In this document: piece by piece, positions 1-13,431 of the stretch | Layout: the number at the start of each line of letters is the position of its first letter | Numbering within the stretch: position 1 is the stretch's first letter | DNA from: Anaerobranca californiensis DSM 14826 | Lineage (GTDB): Bacteria; Bacillota; Proteinivoracia; Proteinivoracales; Proteinivoracaceae | Direction of reading: 5' to 3' | Length of the DNA stretch: 64,000 bases | NCBI RefSeq assembly: GCF_900142275.1 | Contig: NZ_FRAI01000005.1 | Location: forward strand, 1 to 64,000 | Notes under the pieces: generated by a model | Databases searched by the model: none | Told to the model about the DNA's origin: nothing | Seen by the model: only the letters and a program-made list of their open reading frames with translations | Program-made: the position numbers and the translations under genes

Positions 1-442
1 TTGAGAGATGGATGGACATATCTAGCATCGATCTTAGATTTGCATACCCAAAAGATAGTAGGATATAGTTATTCAAAAACTATGGATACCTCACTAGTAT
101 TAAATGCATTAAACAATGCCATAACATCTCAAAAACCAGACAAAGGATTAATTATCCACCAAGACAGGGGCTCACAATATACATCAAAGGAATATCGCCA
201 AGCAGTAGAATCCAAAGGATTTAAGTTATCATACAGTGCTAAAGGCTGTCCCTATGATAATGCTTGTATAGAGATTTTCATGCAATACTGAATGTGTGTA
301 TCAAAACATATTTATTGACTACAAACATGCTCAGATAGAGCTATTTAAATACATAGAGGGCTTTTATAACAGGAAAAGGATTCATTCATCCATAAACTAT
401 AAGATGCCCATTGAGTTTGAAAAATTATGTAGAGCAGCATAG
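1..442 (+). pseudogene. IS3-family transposase OrfB, C-terminal part, frameshifted
   Basis: This is the catalytic C-terminal part of an IS3-family DDE transposase (rve integrase core). Visible landmarks are GWTYLASILDL, the second catalytic Asp in IHQDRGSQYTS, and the glutamate region YDNACIE. Reading frame 1 stops at 291 just after the glutamate. The usual C-terminus, ECVYQNIFIDYKHAQIELFK followed by FYNRKRIHSSINYKMPIEFE, continues in frame 2 from 290 to 442. At least one indel therefore lies near 272-292; against a normal family reading of CIESFHAILKKE, several bases seem to be missing there. The 5' part lies outside the window. The element is probably unable to transpose by itself. Confidence 0.85.
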
Positions 443-558
443 TTTGCTTTGATTTCTTCGCTTTTGGGTGATATTCTAATAGCATTTATATTTGGATTAT
501 AAAGGGTGTAATTTTCTGAAAAAACTAAAATTTTGTCCAATATATTGACATAGATCCA
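1..558 (+). mobile_element. IS3-family insertion sequence, right part
   Basis: The window opens inside an IS3-family element. It holds the end of the DDE transposase (to 442), then about 115 noncoding bases. The proposed right end is at 534-558, which begins TGTCCA, contains TTGACA and closes with GATCCA; its reverse complement starts TGGATC, the usual 5'-TG form of IS3-family ends. The left end lies outside the window. The boundary at 558 is inferred from end style only, because the matching left repeat cannot be seen. Confidence 0.55.
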
Positions 559-572
559 TTGAAGTATAGATA
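545..572 (+). promoter_or_regulatory. Possible outward hybrid promoter toward murJ
   Basis: TTGACA (545-550) lies inside the proposed IS right end. TAGATA (567-572) follows after 16 bases in flanking DNA. Outward -35 boxes in IS ends are well known. The -10 is weak, so this is an inference. Confidence 0.35.
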
Positions 573-660
573 TATTGAGTTGAACTAAAAAACAGATTTT
601 GTAAGCAGGAAAATTTATTTTAAAAATATTTATATTCAATTATTTATTAGGAGAAAATAT

Positions 661-2178
661 ATGAAAAAAACTGCCTTACTACTAATGATACTATCAATCT
701 TATCCAAAATTTTAGGATTTACTAGAGAAATCACATTATCATATTTTTACGGAGCTTCTAATATAAGTGATGCCTATTTAATCTCTGTTACTATCCCTAC
801 GGTTATATTTGCCTTTGTGGGTACCGCTTTAGCTACAAGCTATATACCAATGTTTAACAATATAAGTAAAAATGAAGGTAATAAAAAGGCATATGACTTT
901 TCTAACAATATAATCAACTTTCTATTAATCATATCTACTTTCATAGTTATATTAGGGTTATTTTTCACAGAAAGTGTAGTCAAGTTATTTGCTTCTGGTT
1001 TTGAAGGGGAAACTTTAAATTTAGCTGTTACCTTTACTACAATTAGTATATTTGGGGTATATTTTACAGGGTTAACATATATTTTTAACAGTTACTTGCA
1101 AATTAAAAATAACTTTCTTATACCTGCCATTGTAGGTTTCCCTTTCAACATAATCATTATTCTATCCATTTATATAAGTTCAAAAGGAAATATAATAATA
1201 TTATCTTTAGGTATGCTCTTGGCAATAGCATCACAGCTTATATTTCTACTCCCTTTTTCCTTTAAAAAAGGTTACAGATATAATTGGGTATTAAACAAAA
1301 AAGATCCCTATCTTAAACAAATGATATATTTATCTATCCCTGTCATTTTAGGAACTTCAGTTAATCAAATTAATGCATTAGTAGATAGAACAATTGCCTC
1401 TAGAATAGCAGAAGGTGGTATTTCTGCACTAAATTATGCAAATAGATTAAACGGCTTTGTAGAAGGAATATTTGTAATTTCAATTGCAACAGTAATGTAT
1501 CCTATGATTTCTAAAATGGCAGCAGAGAATAATTTTAAAGGTTTAAAGAGAACATTATCTGAAGCAATAAACTTAGTTAACATTTTAGTTATTCCCGCTA
1601 CACTAGGGGCGATGATATTTGCAGAACCGGTAGTTAGGTTGTTATTCGGTAGAGGTGCCTTTAATGAAAGGGCTATTGCAATGACCTCTTTTGCTTTGTT
1701 TTTTTATTCTATTGGGTTAATTGGAAAAGGTTTAAGATTGATTATATCTAGAGCCTTTTATTCAATGCAAGATACTAAAACCCCAATGATAAACGCTGCC
1801 ATTGGAATGGTGCTAAATATTATTTTAAACATTATCTTATCAAAATACTTAGGAATTGGTGGACTAGCTTTAGCTACCAGTATTGCTGCCATATTTACAA
1901 CTATCCTTCTATTCATCTCCCTTAGGAAAAAAATCGGCCCCTTTGGTATGAAAAGTATAGTTACTTCCTTTGTAAAGATACTAGCTGCCTCATTGGTGAT
2001 GGGGGCTATTGCTAAACTTAGTTATAATACTTTGCTTCAGGTAGTAGGTAGCAATTTAGCTTTAATTTTGGCTATTGGTGTAGGTGCTGGGATATATTTT
2101 ATCCTTATTTACTTCATGAAAATACCGGAAGTAGATACTATGGTGATGGCTGTAAAGAAAAAATTGAAATTCATTTAA
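661..2178 (+). CDS. murJ: Lipid II flippase MurJ (MviN family)
   Basis: Integral membrane protein of the MOP superfamily that flips lipid II across the cytoplasmic membrane for peptidoglycan synthesis. At 505 residues it has the family's usual length and about 14 hydrophobic segments. The N-terminus has the family signature ILSKILGFTREITLSYFYGA, and the middle contains FVEGIFVISIATVMYPMIS. The ATG follows AGGAG at 649-653. It stands alone between an IS remnant and the galactoside operon and is closed by its own terminator. Bacteria often carry several MurJ/SpoVB-like flippases, so an exact orthology claim is not certain. Confidence 0.9.
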   Translation: MKKTALLLMILSILSKILGFTREITLSYFYGASNISDAYLISVTIPTVIFAFVGTALATSYIPMFNNISKNEGNKKAYDFSNNIINFLLIISTFIVILGLFFTESVVKLFASGFEGETLNLAVTFTTISIFGVYFTGLTYIFNSYLQIKNNFLIPAIVGFPFNIIIILSIYISSKGNIIILSLGMLLAIASQLIFLLPFSFKKGYRYNWVLNKKDPYLKQMIYLSIPVILGTSVNQINALVDRTIASRIAEGGISALNYANRLNGFVEGIFVISIATVMYPMISKMAAENNFKGLKRTLSEAINLVNILVIPATLGAMIFAEPVVRLLFGRGAFNERAIAMTSFALFFYSIGLIGKGLRLIISRAFYSMQDTKTPMINAAIGMVLNIILNIILSKYLGIGGLALATSIAAIFTTILLFISLRKKIGPFGMKSIVTSFVKILAASLVMGAIAKLSYNTLLQVVGSNLALILAIGVGAGIYFILIYFMKIPEVDTMVMAVKKKLKFI

Positions 2179-2208
2179 ACACTATTGTTTATACAGTAGT
2201 GTTTTTTT
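2177..2208 (+). terminator. Intrinsic terminator after murJ
   Basis: An 11-bp stem with one G-U pair (2177-2187 with 2194-2204) and a six-base loop is followed by a run of T. The stem starts on the murJ stop codon. Confidence 0.85.
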
Positions 2209-2209
2209 G

Positions 2210-2238
2210 TTGACTTTTTAGTAAAAGTTTACTAAAAT
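2210..2238 (+). promoter_or_regulatory. Promoter of the galactoside operon
   Basis: TTGACT (2210-2215), 17 bases, then TAAAAT (2233-2238), about 40 bases before the galK start. It is the only good promoter seen before the six-gene operon. Confidence 0.8.
2216..2237 (+). promoter_or_regulatory. Palindromic operator between -35 and -10
   Basis: Perfect inverted repeat: TTTTAGTAAA (2216-2225) and TTTACTAAAA (2228-2237) around a two-base centre. It fills the promoter spacer, an ideal repressor position. The size and symmetry resemble LacI/GalR-family operators. No regulator gene lies beside it. Confidence 0.75.
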
Positions 2239-2280
2239 ATATTTAGAAAATTAAATAAAGTAGAAAATGGGGGAATTGCT

Positions 2281-3432
2281 GTGGAAATTGGATATTTGCA
2301 AAAAGAATTTGAAAAGGTTTTTGGGGGAGGGGGAAGTTTACGGACTTTTTTCGCTCCCGGTAGGGTTAATATAATCGGTGAACACATAGATTATAACGGT
2401 GGTTATGTTTTTCCCTGTGCCATTGATTTAGGTACATATTTAGTAGCTAGGAAGAGGGAAGATAGGTTAATAAGGGGATATTCTGCTAATTTTCCCGGTG
2501 TTGTAGAAGTTAATTTAGATAATTTAGAGTATAAAGGGAGTAGGGGTTGGTTTAACTACGTTACTGGAGTTTTTTCTTTTATGAAGGTGTCGGATTATGG
2601 TTTTGATTTGTTTTTTTACGGTGATTTACCTAATGGTGCCGGTTTATCTTCCTCTGCTTCTATTGAGCTGGTTACCGCTTATTGTATTAATAATTTTTAT
2701 AATTTAAATATCGACAAAGTAGATTTAGCCCTTTTGTGTCAGCAGGTGGAAAATAGATATATCGGTGTAAAATGTGGGATAATGGATCAGTTTTCCATAG
2801 CTATGGGGAAAAAAGATCACGGGATATTGCTAAATTGCAATACTTTGGAATACCAATACATTCCCTTTAATTTACAGGATAAATCACTGGTAATTATCAA
2901 TAGCAATATTCAACGGAGTTTAGCTTCTTCCCAGTACAATGAACGGCGGGAGAGCTGTGAAAAAGCTTTGGAGATTTTAAAAAAATATATAGATGTAGAT
3001 TACCTTTGTGATATTTCAGAAAACCGTTGGAATGATTTAAAGGGATATATTGAAGATGAAAGGATGAGGAAAAGGGCCAAACATGCCATTACGGAAAATG
3101 AACGGGTTAAAAGGGCTGTAGAGGCTTTAAAGGGGGATGATATTGGACAATTAGGTAAATTGATGTACCAATCCCACCTTTCTTTGAAAGAGGATTATGA
3201 GGTAAGTGTTGAGGGGTTGGACTTGTTGGTGGATCTTGCTAAAAGTTATCCTGGAGTGTGGGGTAGTAGACTTACTGGAGCCGGTTTTGGCGGCTGTACT
3301 ATAAGTATTGTGGATAATGATCGGGTAGAGGGGTTTGTTAAATATATAGAGGGTAATTATCGGCAAAGGACTGGGATAGTAGCTGAGTGTTATGTCACTA
3401 AAGTTTCCGAGGGTGTAAGGGAGGTGAAATAG
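2281..3432 (+). CDS. galK: Galactokinase
   Basis: GHMP-family kinase that phosphorylates alpha-D-galactose at C1 using ATP, the first committed Leloir step in the cytosol. It has 383 residues, the normal length. The substrate-binding signature PGRVNIIGEHIDYNGG is near residue 28, the ATP loop PNGAGLSSSAS near 120, the catalytic-Asp region CGIMDQFS near 165, and the C-terminal GHMP motif TGAGFGGC near 335. The start is GTG behind GGGGGA. It is the first gene of the operon, and its TAG overlaps the GTG of galT by one base, so translation is probably coupled. Confidence 0.96.
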   Translation: MEIGYLQKEFEKVFGGGGSLRTFFAPGRVNIIGEHIDYNGGYVFPCAIDLGTYLVARKREDRLIRGYSANFPGVVEVNLDNLEYKGSRGWFNYVTGVFSFMKVSDYGFDLFFYGDLPNGAGLSSSASIELVTAYCINNFYNLNIDKVDLALLCQQVENRYIGVKCGIMDQFSIAMGKKDHGILLNCNTLEYQYIPFNLQDKSLVIINSNIQRSLASSQYNERRESCEKALEILKKYIDVDYLCDISENRWNDLKGYIEDERMRKRAKHAITENERVKRAVEALKGDDIGQLGKLMYQSHLSLKEDYEVSVEGLDLLVDLAKSYPGVWGSRLTGAGFGGCTISIVDNDRVEGFVKYIEGNYRQRTGIVAECYVTKVSEGVREVK

Positions 3433-4934
3433 TGATAGAGGTATATATTGAAAAACTCCTTTGTTATGGATTGGAAAAGGGATTTTTCAAAGAAGAAGAT
3501 AAGCGGTATGTGAGAAATAGGTTGTTGGAGATTTTAGATTACCACAGTTACAATCTGGGGGAAAAGGTTTTGTTAGAAGAAAATAAAGAAGAGATTTTAG
3601 AGAAGATTATCCATTGGAGTGTGGAAAAAGGGGTTATTGAAGAAAGTTATCGGGATCATTTAAATGCCGCTTTAATGGGTGGGATGCTCCCTAGACCTTC
3701 AGAGGTTATAGCTAAGTTTAATTCTTTGTATAGTGAGGGCCCTAAACTAGCTACTGAATATTTATATAATTTAAGTATTGATAGTAATTACATCCGCAAA
3801 GACAGGACCGATAAAAATATTAAATGGGACTATGACAGTGAATACGGAAAAATAGAGATCACTGTAAATATCTCAAAACCGGAAAAGGATATCAAAGAAA
3901 TAGAGAAGGAGCGAAATGCCCCTAAAACCGGTTACCCTTTGTGTTTACTGTGTCCAGAAAATGAAGGATATTCGGGAAGGTTAAACCATCCTGCTAGACA
4001 AAATTTAAGGATTGTGCCGGTATCTTTAGGGGGTGAAAGGTGGTTTTTCCAGTATTCTCCCTATGTATATTATGATGAACACTGTATTTTACTCCATGAA
4101 GAACACATTCCCATGTATATTGAAGAAAAGACAATAGGGGAAATTTTAGACTTTTTAGACCTCTTCCCCCATTACTTTATCGGTTCTAATGCCGATTTAC
4201 CCATTGTCGGTGGCTCTATTTTAAACCATCACCATTTCCAAGGGGGAAATTACCACTTCCCAATGGATTTCAGTAAAGAATGGGCTAAGATTTCCTTTAA
4301 AGGGTTTCCCCAGGTAGAAGGAAGTATTTTAAAGTGGCCGTTATCGGTAATCCGGTTAAGGAGTAGGGATAGAGAAAAATTACAGTCTTTAGCAGGAAAA
4401 ATTATAGCTTTGTGGAAAGGATATTCCGATGAAGAAGTGGAAATTGTAGCCCAAACTGATGGAGTGGGACACAACACCGTTACCCCTATCGGCAGGAAGT
4501 TAGGAGACGTATATCAACTAAATTTAGTTTTGCGGAATAACCGGTGTAATGAAGAGTACCCTGAAGGTATCTTCCATCCCCATCGGGAGATCCATAATAT
4601 AAAGAAGGAGAATATTGGCTTGATAGAGGTCATGGGATTGGCGGTCCTTCCAGGGCGGTTAGCTTTAGAGATAGAGCTTATGGAAAAGTTTTTATTAAAT
4701 AAAGAATTAGATTGTAGAGAAAAGGAACTGTTAGTAAAACATCAAAGTTTGTGTAATGGGTTACTACGGCAGGGAGTAGAAGGTAATGTAAAGGAAAGGA
4801 TTAGAAATGCCATCGGGGAAAAGTTTGTTCAAGGGTTAAAACACTGTGGTGTTTTTAAAGATGATTTAAAGGGTTACCAGCACTTTAAAAAATTCGTCAA
4901 TTTTGCAGGGGGAGAGGTTGTTGAAAATCCATAG
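3432..4934 (+). CDS. galT: UDP-glucose--hexose-1-phosphate uridylyltransferase (type 2)
   Basis: Transfers UMP between UDP-glucose and galactose-1-phosphate in the Leloir pathway. At 500 residues it is the Firmicute type 2 GalT, longer than the roughly 350-residue proteobacterial form. The signature NHHHFQGGNYHFP region (near residue 260) carries the histidine cluster, and a CLLCPENEGY motif lies near 170. The start is GTG overlapping the galK stop by one base. The end overlaps the proposed galM start by 14 bases. No UDP-galactose 4-epimerase (galE) is in the operon, so it must be encoded elsewhere. Confidence 0.95.
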   Translation: MIEVYIEKLLCYGLEKGFFKEEDKRYVRNRLLEILDYHSYNLGEKVLLEENKEEILEKIIHWSVEKGVIEESYRDHLNAALMGGMLPRPSEVIAKFNSLYSEGPKLATEYLYNLSIDSNYIRKDRTDKNIKWDYDSEYGKIEITVNISKPEKDIKEIEKERNAPKTGYPLCLLCPENEGYSGRLNHPARQNLRIVPVSLGGERWFFQYSPYVYYDEHCILLHEEHIPMYIEEKTIGEILDFLDLFPHYFIGSNADLPIVGGSILNHHHFQGGNYHFPMDFSKEWAKISFKGFPQVEGSILKWPLSVIRLRSRDREKLQSLAGKIIALWKGYSDEEVEIVAQTDGVGHNTVTPIGRKLGDVYQLNLVLRNNRCNEEYPEGIFHPHREIHNIKKENIGLIEVMGLAVLPGRLALEIELMEKFLLNKELDCREKELLVKHQSLCNGLLRQGVEGNVKERIRNAIGEKFVQGLKHCGVFKDDLKGYQHFKKFVNFAGGEVVENP

Positions 4935-5943
4935 GGAGTTTTACGGAAAGACAAAAAAGGGAGAAGATGTTTACCGGTATTTGTTGAAAAATAGCAAGGG
5001 AACAGAAGTCGCTATTTTAAACTACGGAGCTATTATCAATAAATTATTGGTAAGGGATAGAAGGGGAGATGTCCAAAATATTGTCTTAACTTTACCGGAT
5101 TTAAGTTGTTATGAAGACAATCCAGCATATATAGGCTGTGTTGTAGGAAGATATGCAGGGCGGATTAAAGATGGCAAGTTGGTGATAGGGAATAGGATTT
5201 ATCGGCTTTCCCAAAATGAAGGGAAAAACACCTTACATGGCGGTTTTGTAGGTTTTAATAAAAGGGTGTGGGAGGTGGAAAGTAGGGTTTGCCAATCCTT
5301 TGGAGAAGTTTCTTTAAGTTATTTAAGCCCTGATGGTGAAGAGGGGTTTCCTGGAAATTTGCAAGCTAAGGTAATATACCGGTTAGATGATGAGGACCAG
5401 TTAGAAATTGTCTACCAAGGGATAAGTGATAAAGACACCTATTTTTCCCCGACAAACCATAGTTACTTCAACCTTTCAGGGACTATCTCTTCCGTTGAAG
5501 GGGATAATTTAACGGTATACAGTTCTAAAGTTGTAAAAATGGGGGAGGATTTAGTAGGGGAGAAGGAACTGGTAGATTTACCTTTGTTAAGGGGTTCCTC
5601 TACTGTAAAGGATTACGTGGACCTTTTGGAAGGGATAAGTCCCTTTAGGGGAATAGACCACACCTTTTATTTAGGGGATGGAGAACTGCAAAGGGTAGCT
5701 AAGTTATATAACCCTTCAAGTGGCAGGTCTTTAGAGGTTTCATCTAATTGTCCCTATGTAAATATTTATTCTGGAAATTTTTTAGGAGCTGATATCCTTT
5801 TAGAAAATGGAAAGGGGGTAAAATACGGAGGAATTTGTTTTGAAACCTGTGAACAGCCTAATGGACCGTATTGGGGAAGTAATTTTTTACAGGCAAATAC
5901 TTTGTACAGCAGAAAAACTGTTTTTAAATTTAAAGTAGAATAG
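4921..5943 (+). CDS. galM: Aldose 1-epimerase (mutarotase)
   Basis: Interconverts alpha and beta anomers of galactose, turning the beta-galactose released by LacZ into the alpha form needed by GalK. Family landmarks are the catalytic histidine region TNHSYFNLSG (about residue 180) and the catalytic glutamate region GICFETCEQP near the C-terminus. I chose TTG at 4921 (340 residues) because GGGGGAGAGG lies six to thirteen bases upstream. A longer reading from TTG 4903 would place that ribosome site inside the gene. It overlaps galT by 14 bases. Confidence 0.92.
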   Translation: MKIHREFYGKTKKGEDVYRYLLKNSKGTEVAILNYGAIINKLLVRDRRGDVQNIVLTLPDLSCYEDNPAYIGCVVGRYAGRIKDGKLVIGNRIYRLSQNEGKNTLHGGFVGFNKRVWEVESRVCQSFGEVSLSYLSPDGEEGFPGNLQAKVIYRLDDEDQLEIVYQGISDKDTYFSPTNHSYFNLSGTISSVEGDNLTVYSSKVVKMGEDLVGEKELVDLPLLRGSSTVKDYVDLLEGISPFRGIDHTFYLGDGELQRVAKLYNPSSGRSLEVSSNCPYVNIYSGNFLGADILLENGKGVKYGGICFETCEQPNGPYWGSNFLQANTLYSRKTVFKFKVE

Positions 5944-5957
5944 GGAGGGGTTTTACC

Positions 5958-10380
<4,423 letters not shown>

Positions 10381-10381
<1 letters not shown>

Positions 10382-12111
10382 TGAATTTAAATTTAAGTTA
10401 TAGGTATAAGGGATTGGCGAAAAGAGAAAGGCTCCAGTTAGGGGATAAAATCACCTTAGAACCCTTTAAACTGGCCTTTTGTAAAAAGGAAAGTGGAAGG
10501 GATAGGATAGAGGAATACCGAGCTGTTATCCATTTTAATCAAGAAATTACTTTATTGGATTTTTATGTAGATATTCCCTTTAACTTTACCCCTGAAGATA
10601 AAGTCTTTTTAAATGGTTGGCAAACTTGGACGGAAAGTGAAGAGGTGGGGATAGGGGAAAAATATCCCCCACTTTTCCCTTTATTTAATTTCCTGTTATC
10701 TACCTATGGGGATTACAAGTTCAGTGATTATAAAAATGCTTTGAATAGTTGGTCATACTCTTATCTAAGGAGAGGGGAAGATTATACCTTTATTGGCAGC
10801 TTACAAGAAAAGGATGGTTTTGTTAAAATTAGTTTTTACCCCAAGGAAGGTAAAATAAGGATTTCTAAAGATGTCACAGGAGTAAATAAGGGATCTGGTA
10901 TTTTAACTTTACACTTTGCCCTTTTTAAAGGACAGAGGGAAGAAGTCTTTTCCCAGTACTTTGACATGTTAGGTTATCCCTTGCAAGTTGATGATAGGGT
11001 CTTTGGTTGGACCAGTTGGTATAATTATTATACCTCTATTTCGGAAAAAATTATTTTAGAGAACCTAGAAAACTTTAGTAAGGGAAATGTCCCAATCCAA
11101 ATATTTCAAATTGATGACGGCTACCAAAAACAGGTGGGAGATTGGCTGGAAATTAGCGATAAGTTTCCCAATGGAATGAAGTACATCAGTGACAGCATTA
11201 AAGAAAAGGGTTATAAAGGGGGACTTTGGGTAGCTCCCTTTGTCTGCAATAAAAGGTCTAATATTTACAAAAACAATTACCATTGGGTTGCTAAAGACAG
11301 TAAAGGCAGGCCAATCAAGGCAGGGTTTAATCCCTTATGGGGCGGATTTTTCTATGCCTTAGATTTTTACAATCCTGAAGTACAAAGGTATTTAGAAGAG
11401 GTCTTCCACACCATTTTCCATAAGTGGAATTTCGATATGGTAAAACTGGATTTCCTTTATGCAGTAACTTTATTAAAGGGGAAAAATAAAACTAAAGGGG
11501 AAATGATGTGGGAAGCTATGGAGTTTCTCCGGAAGTGTGCCGGGGATAAGTTGTTGTTAGGTTGTGGTGTTCCCTTGTCTTCTGCCTATAAATTGGTAGA
11601 TTATTGCAGAATCGGTGGCGATGTAGGATTAACCTGGGAAGATAAATTTTTAAAAAGGATCCATTATAGGGAGCGGGTTTCTACAATCAATTCCTTGAAA
11701 AATACCATTGGCAGAAGGGAGTTAAATAACCGGGTCTTTAAAAACGATCCCGATGTCTTTATCATTAGGGAAAAAAATCAAAAAATGAGTTTAAATGAGC
11801 GGAAAGTCTTACTTTACCTCAATTTACTTTTAGGTGGCTTAATCTTTACCTCTGACAACATCGGAGAATACAGTGAAGAAGAGATGAGTTTATATTTAGA
11901 AACCTTTAAATATAAAGGGGCTAAAGTAGTAAATTGTATCTCTAAAGAATTGATTTATCTAGAAGTCGATGTTCAAGGGGATAAGGAGTTATTTATCTTT
12001 AATTTAGGGGATAGGGAGATAAATATTGAACTACCCCAGATTTTCGCAGGAAAATACCTTGACCTACCTACCGTAGTCCCTCCTAGGAGTATGGTAAAGG
12101 TGGAAAAATGA
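10381..12111 (+). CDS. galA: Alpha-galactosidase, GH36
   Basis: Hydrolyses alpha-1,6-galactosides such as melibiose and raffinose in the cytosol. The TIM-barrel motifs of GH36 are clear: WTSWYNYYTSISE, FQIDDGYQ, the catalytic nucleophile in MVKLDFLYA, and the acid/base Asp region CRIGGDVGLTWE. With 576 residues it is of the short, Thermotoga-like form rather than the roughly 720-residue form. The GTG start overlaps the lacZ stop. This is the last gene of the operon. No terminator is seen after it; the carA promoter begins three bases beyond its stop codon. Confidence 0.92.
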
Positions 12112-12113
12112 TA

Positions 12114-12142
12114 TTGACATCATTATAATGGTGTGTTACTAT
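12114..12142 (+). promoter_or_regulatory. Promoter of carAB
   Basis: TTGACA (12114-12119), 17 bases, then TACTAT (12137-12142). Transcription would start near 12149, about ten bases before the PyrR-type RNA structure. Confidence 0.85.
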
Positions 12143-12158
12143 TTTAAATAAATTTATA

Positions 12159-12189
12159 CCTTTAAATTGGTCCCGTGAGTCCAGAAAGG
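12159..12189 (+). promoter_or_regulatory. PyrR-binding-type RNA hairpin in carAB leader
   Basis: The lower stem CCTTT (12159-12163) pairs with AAAGG (12185-12189), and the upper stem TTGG pairs with CCAG, with the loop TCCCGTGAGT. This matches the known PyrR binding loop of Firmicute pyr mRNAs (UCCNGNGAG loop, purine-rich 3' side). PyrR with UMP binds such a loop to switch off pyrimidine genes. Unusually, the 3' arm is also the ribosome site of the leader ORF that follows. Confidence 0.85.
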
Positions 12190-12190
12190 A

Positions 12191-12349
12191 ATGATGATGA
12201 TGAAAAATATTACATCAGTTTATTTGTCATGGAATTATATAAGAGCAATAAGAAGAAGATTTATAGATCTTTTTCTTATTGCTCTTTTTCTTTGTAAAAA
12301 AAAAAGGATAGCGGGACCCTTACTACAAAAAGAAAGGGTGGAAAAATGA
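12191..12349 (+). CDS. carAB leader ORF (52 residues)
   Basis: A short open frame starting with four ATG codons (12191, 12194, 12197, 12200) behind AGAAAGGA. It runs through both arms of the terminator and ends in TGA overlapping the carA ATG (ATGA at 12346-12349). The product has an Arg-rich stretch IRAIRRRF, followed by a hydrophobic stretch FIDLFLIALFLC, both encoded by terminator DNA. The four Arg codons are AGA; the last three are consecutive and lie within the 5' terminator arm. It may be a leader peptide whose translation governs attenuation. Translation is not shown, and the peptide itself may have no function. The exact ATG is uncertain; 12197 has the best spacing. Confidence 0.5.
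   Translation: MMMMKNITSVYLSWNYIRAIRRRFIDLFLIALFLCKKKRIAGPLLQKERVEK
12241..12295 (+). terminator. Attenuator terminator before carA
   Basis: A 20-bp stem with one G-T pair (12241-12260 with 12267-12286) and a six-base loop is followed by a T-rich tail. It lies 50 bases upstream of carA, so it must be bypassed for expression. I see no upstream segment of more than about five bases complementary to its 5' arm, so a classic antiterminator is not obvious. Confidence 0.88.
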
Positions 12350-13431
12350 AAGGAAAACTAATTTTAGAAAACGGTGCAATTTTTTCCGGAAAAGTATTTG
12401 GTCATATTGAAGAAGCAGTAGGTGAAGTAGTATTTAACACAGGTATGACCGGCTATGAGGAAATACTGACTGATCCTTCCTATACTGGTCAAATTGTCAT
12501 CATGACTTATCCTTTAATTGGAAATTATGGGATAAACTTTGATCATCTGGAATCAGCTTTTCCAAAAGTAAAGGGATTTGTTGTAAGGGAAAAAAACCTA
12601 ATACCTAATCATTGGCGTTGTGAGATGGATTTAGATGGATTTTTAAAGGAATACGGTGTTATGGCTATTGAAGGGATAGATACCAGAGCACTGACTAAAA
12701 TGATTAGAAATCAAGGGACCATGAAGGGAATCCTTTCTGTTGGTGATCTAACACCTATTGAAATAAAAAAGAAGTTTAATGATTTTCAAAATTTTAATCC
12801 CGTTGAACAAGTAACTACTAAGGAAGTTTATAATATTCCTGGGGAAGGAAAACATATTGCCATCTTAGATTTTGGTGTTAAAAAAAGTATTATAAAATCC
12901 CTTAAGGAAAAGAATTGCAGTATAACAGTATTCCCTGCCTTTACTAAGGCTGAAGAAATATTGAAGGTTAATCCCCATGGAGTCCTTTTATCCAATGGTC
13001 CTGGAGATCCTAAGAAATTGCCAGATATTATAACAAATATAAAAGGGTTGTTAGGTAAAAAGCCAATGTTTGGAATTTGTTTGGGGCATCAGCTGTTGGC
13101 ATTAGCTTTAGGTGGAGATACTGAAAAACTAAAATTTGGACATAGGGGATGCAACCATCCTGTTAAAGATTTATTTTCTAACAAGGTCTATATTACCAGT
13201 CAAAATCACGGCTATGTTGTAAAAAGGGATAGTTTGCCAAATGATGTGCTGATAACCCATATTAGTTTAAATGATCAGTCCATTGAAGGAATGAGACATA
13301 AAAATCTTCCTATCTTTAGTGTTCAATTTCATCCAGAAGCTTCACCAGGACCCCTTGAAAATAATTATTTATTTGATCAATTTTTAATGATGATGGAGGT
13401 TGGCAGAGTATGGCAAGGGATTACAGCATAA
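12346..13431 (+). CDS. carA: Carbamoyl-phosphate synthase small subunit
   Basis: Class I glutamine amidotransferase subunit that feeds ammonia to CarB for carbamoyl phosphate, the shared precursor of arginine and pyrimidines. It has 361 residues. The N-terminal CPSase_sm_chain domain is followed by the GATase domain with SNGPGDP, the nucleophile Cys in [16 protein letters not shown], and the His/Glu pair in FHPEASPGP. The start ATG lies behind GAAAGGGTGG and overlaps the leader ORF stop. The end overlaps carB by 22 bases. Confidence 0.97.
   Translation: MKGKLILENGAIFSGKVFGHIEEAVGEVVFNTGMTGYEEILTDPSYTGQIVIMTYPLIGNYGINFDHLESAFPKVKGFVVREKNLIPNHWRCEMDLDGFLKEYGVMAIEGIDTRALTKMIRNQGTMKGILSVGDLTPIEIKKKFNDFQNFNPVEQVTTKEVYNIPGEGKHIAILDFGVKKSIIKSLKEKNCSITVFPAFTKAEEILKVNPHGVLLSNGPGDPKKLPDIITNIKGLLGKKPMFGICLGHQLLALALGGDTEKLKFGHRGCNHPVKDLFSNKVYITSQNHGYVVKRDSLPNDVLITHISLNDQSIEGMRHKNLPIFSVQFHPEASPGPLENNYLFDQFLMMMEVGRVWQGITA

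Noticed and set aside
397..639. An 80-codon minus-strand frame at the IS right end
   Set aside because: It covers transposase codons and the IS end, shows no family resemblance and has no ribosome site.
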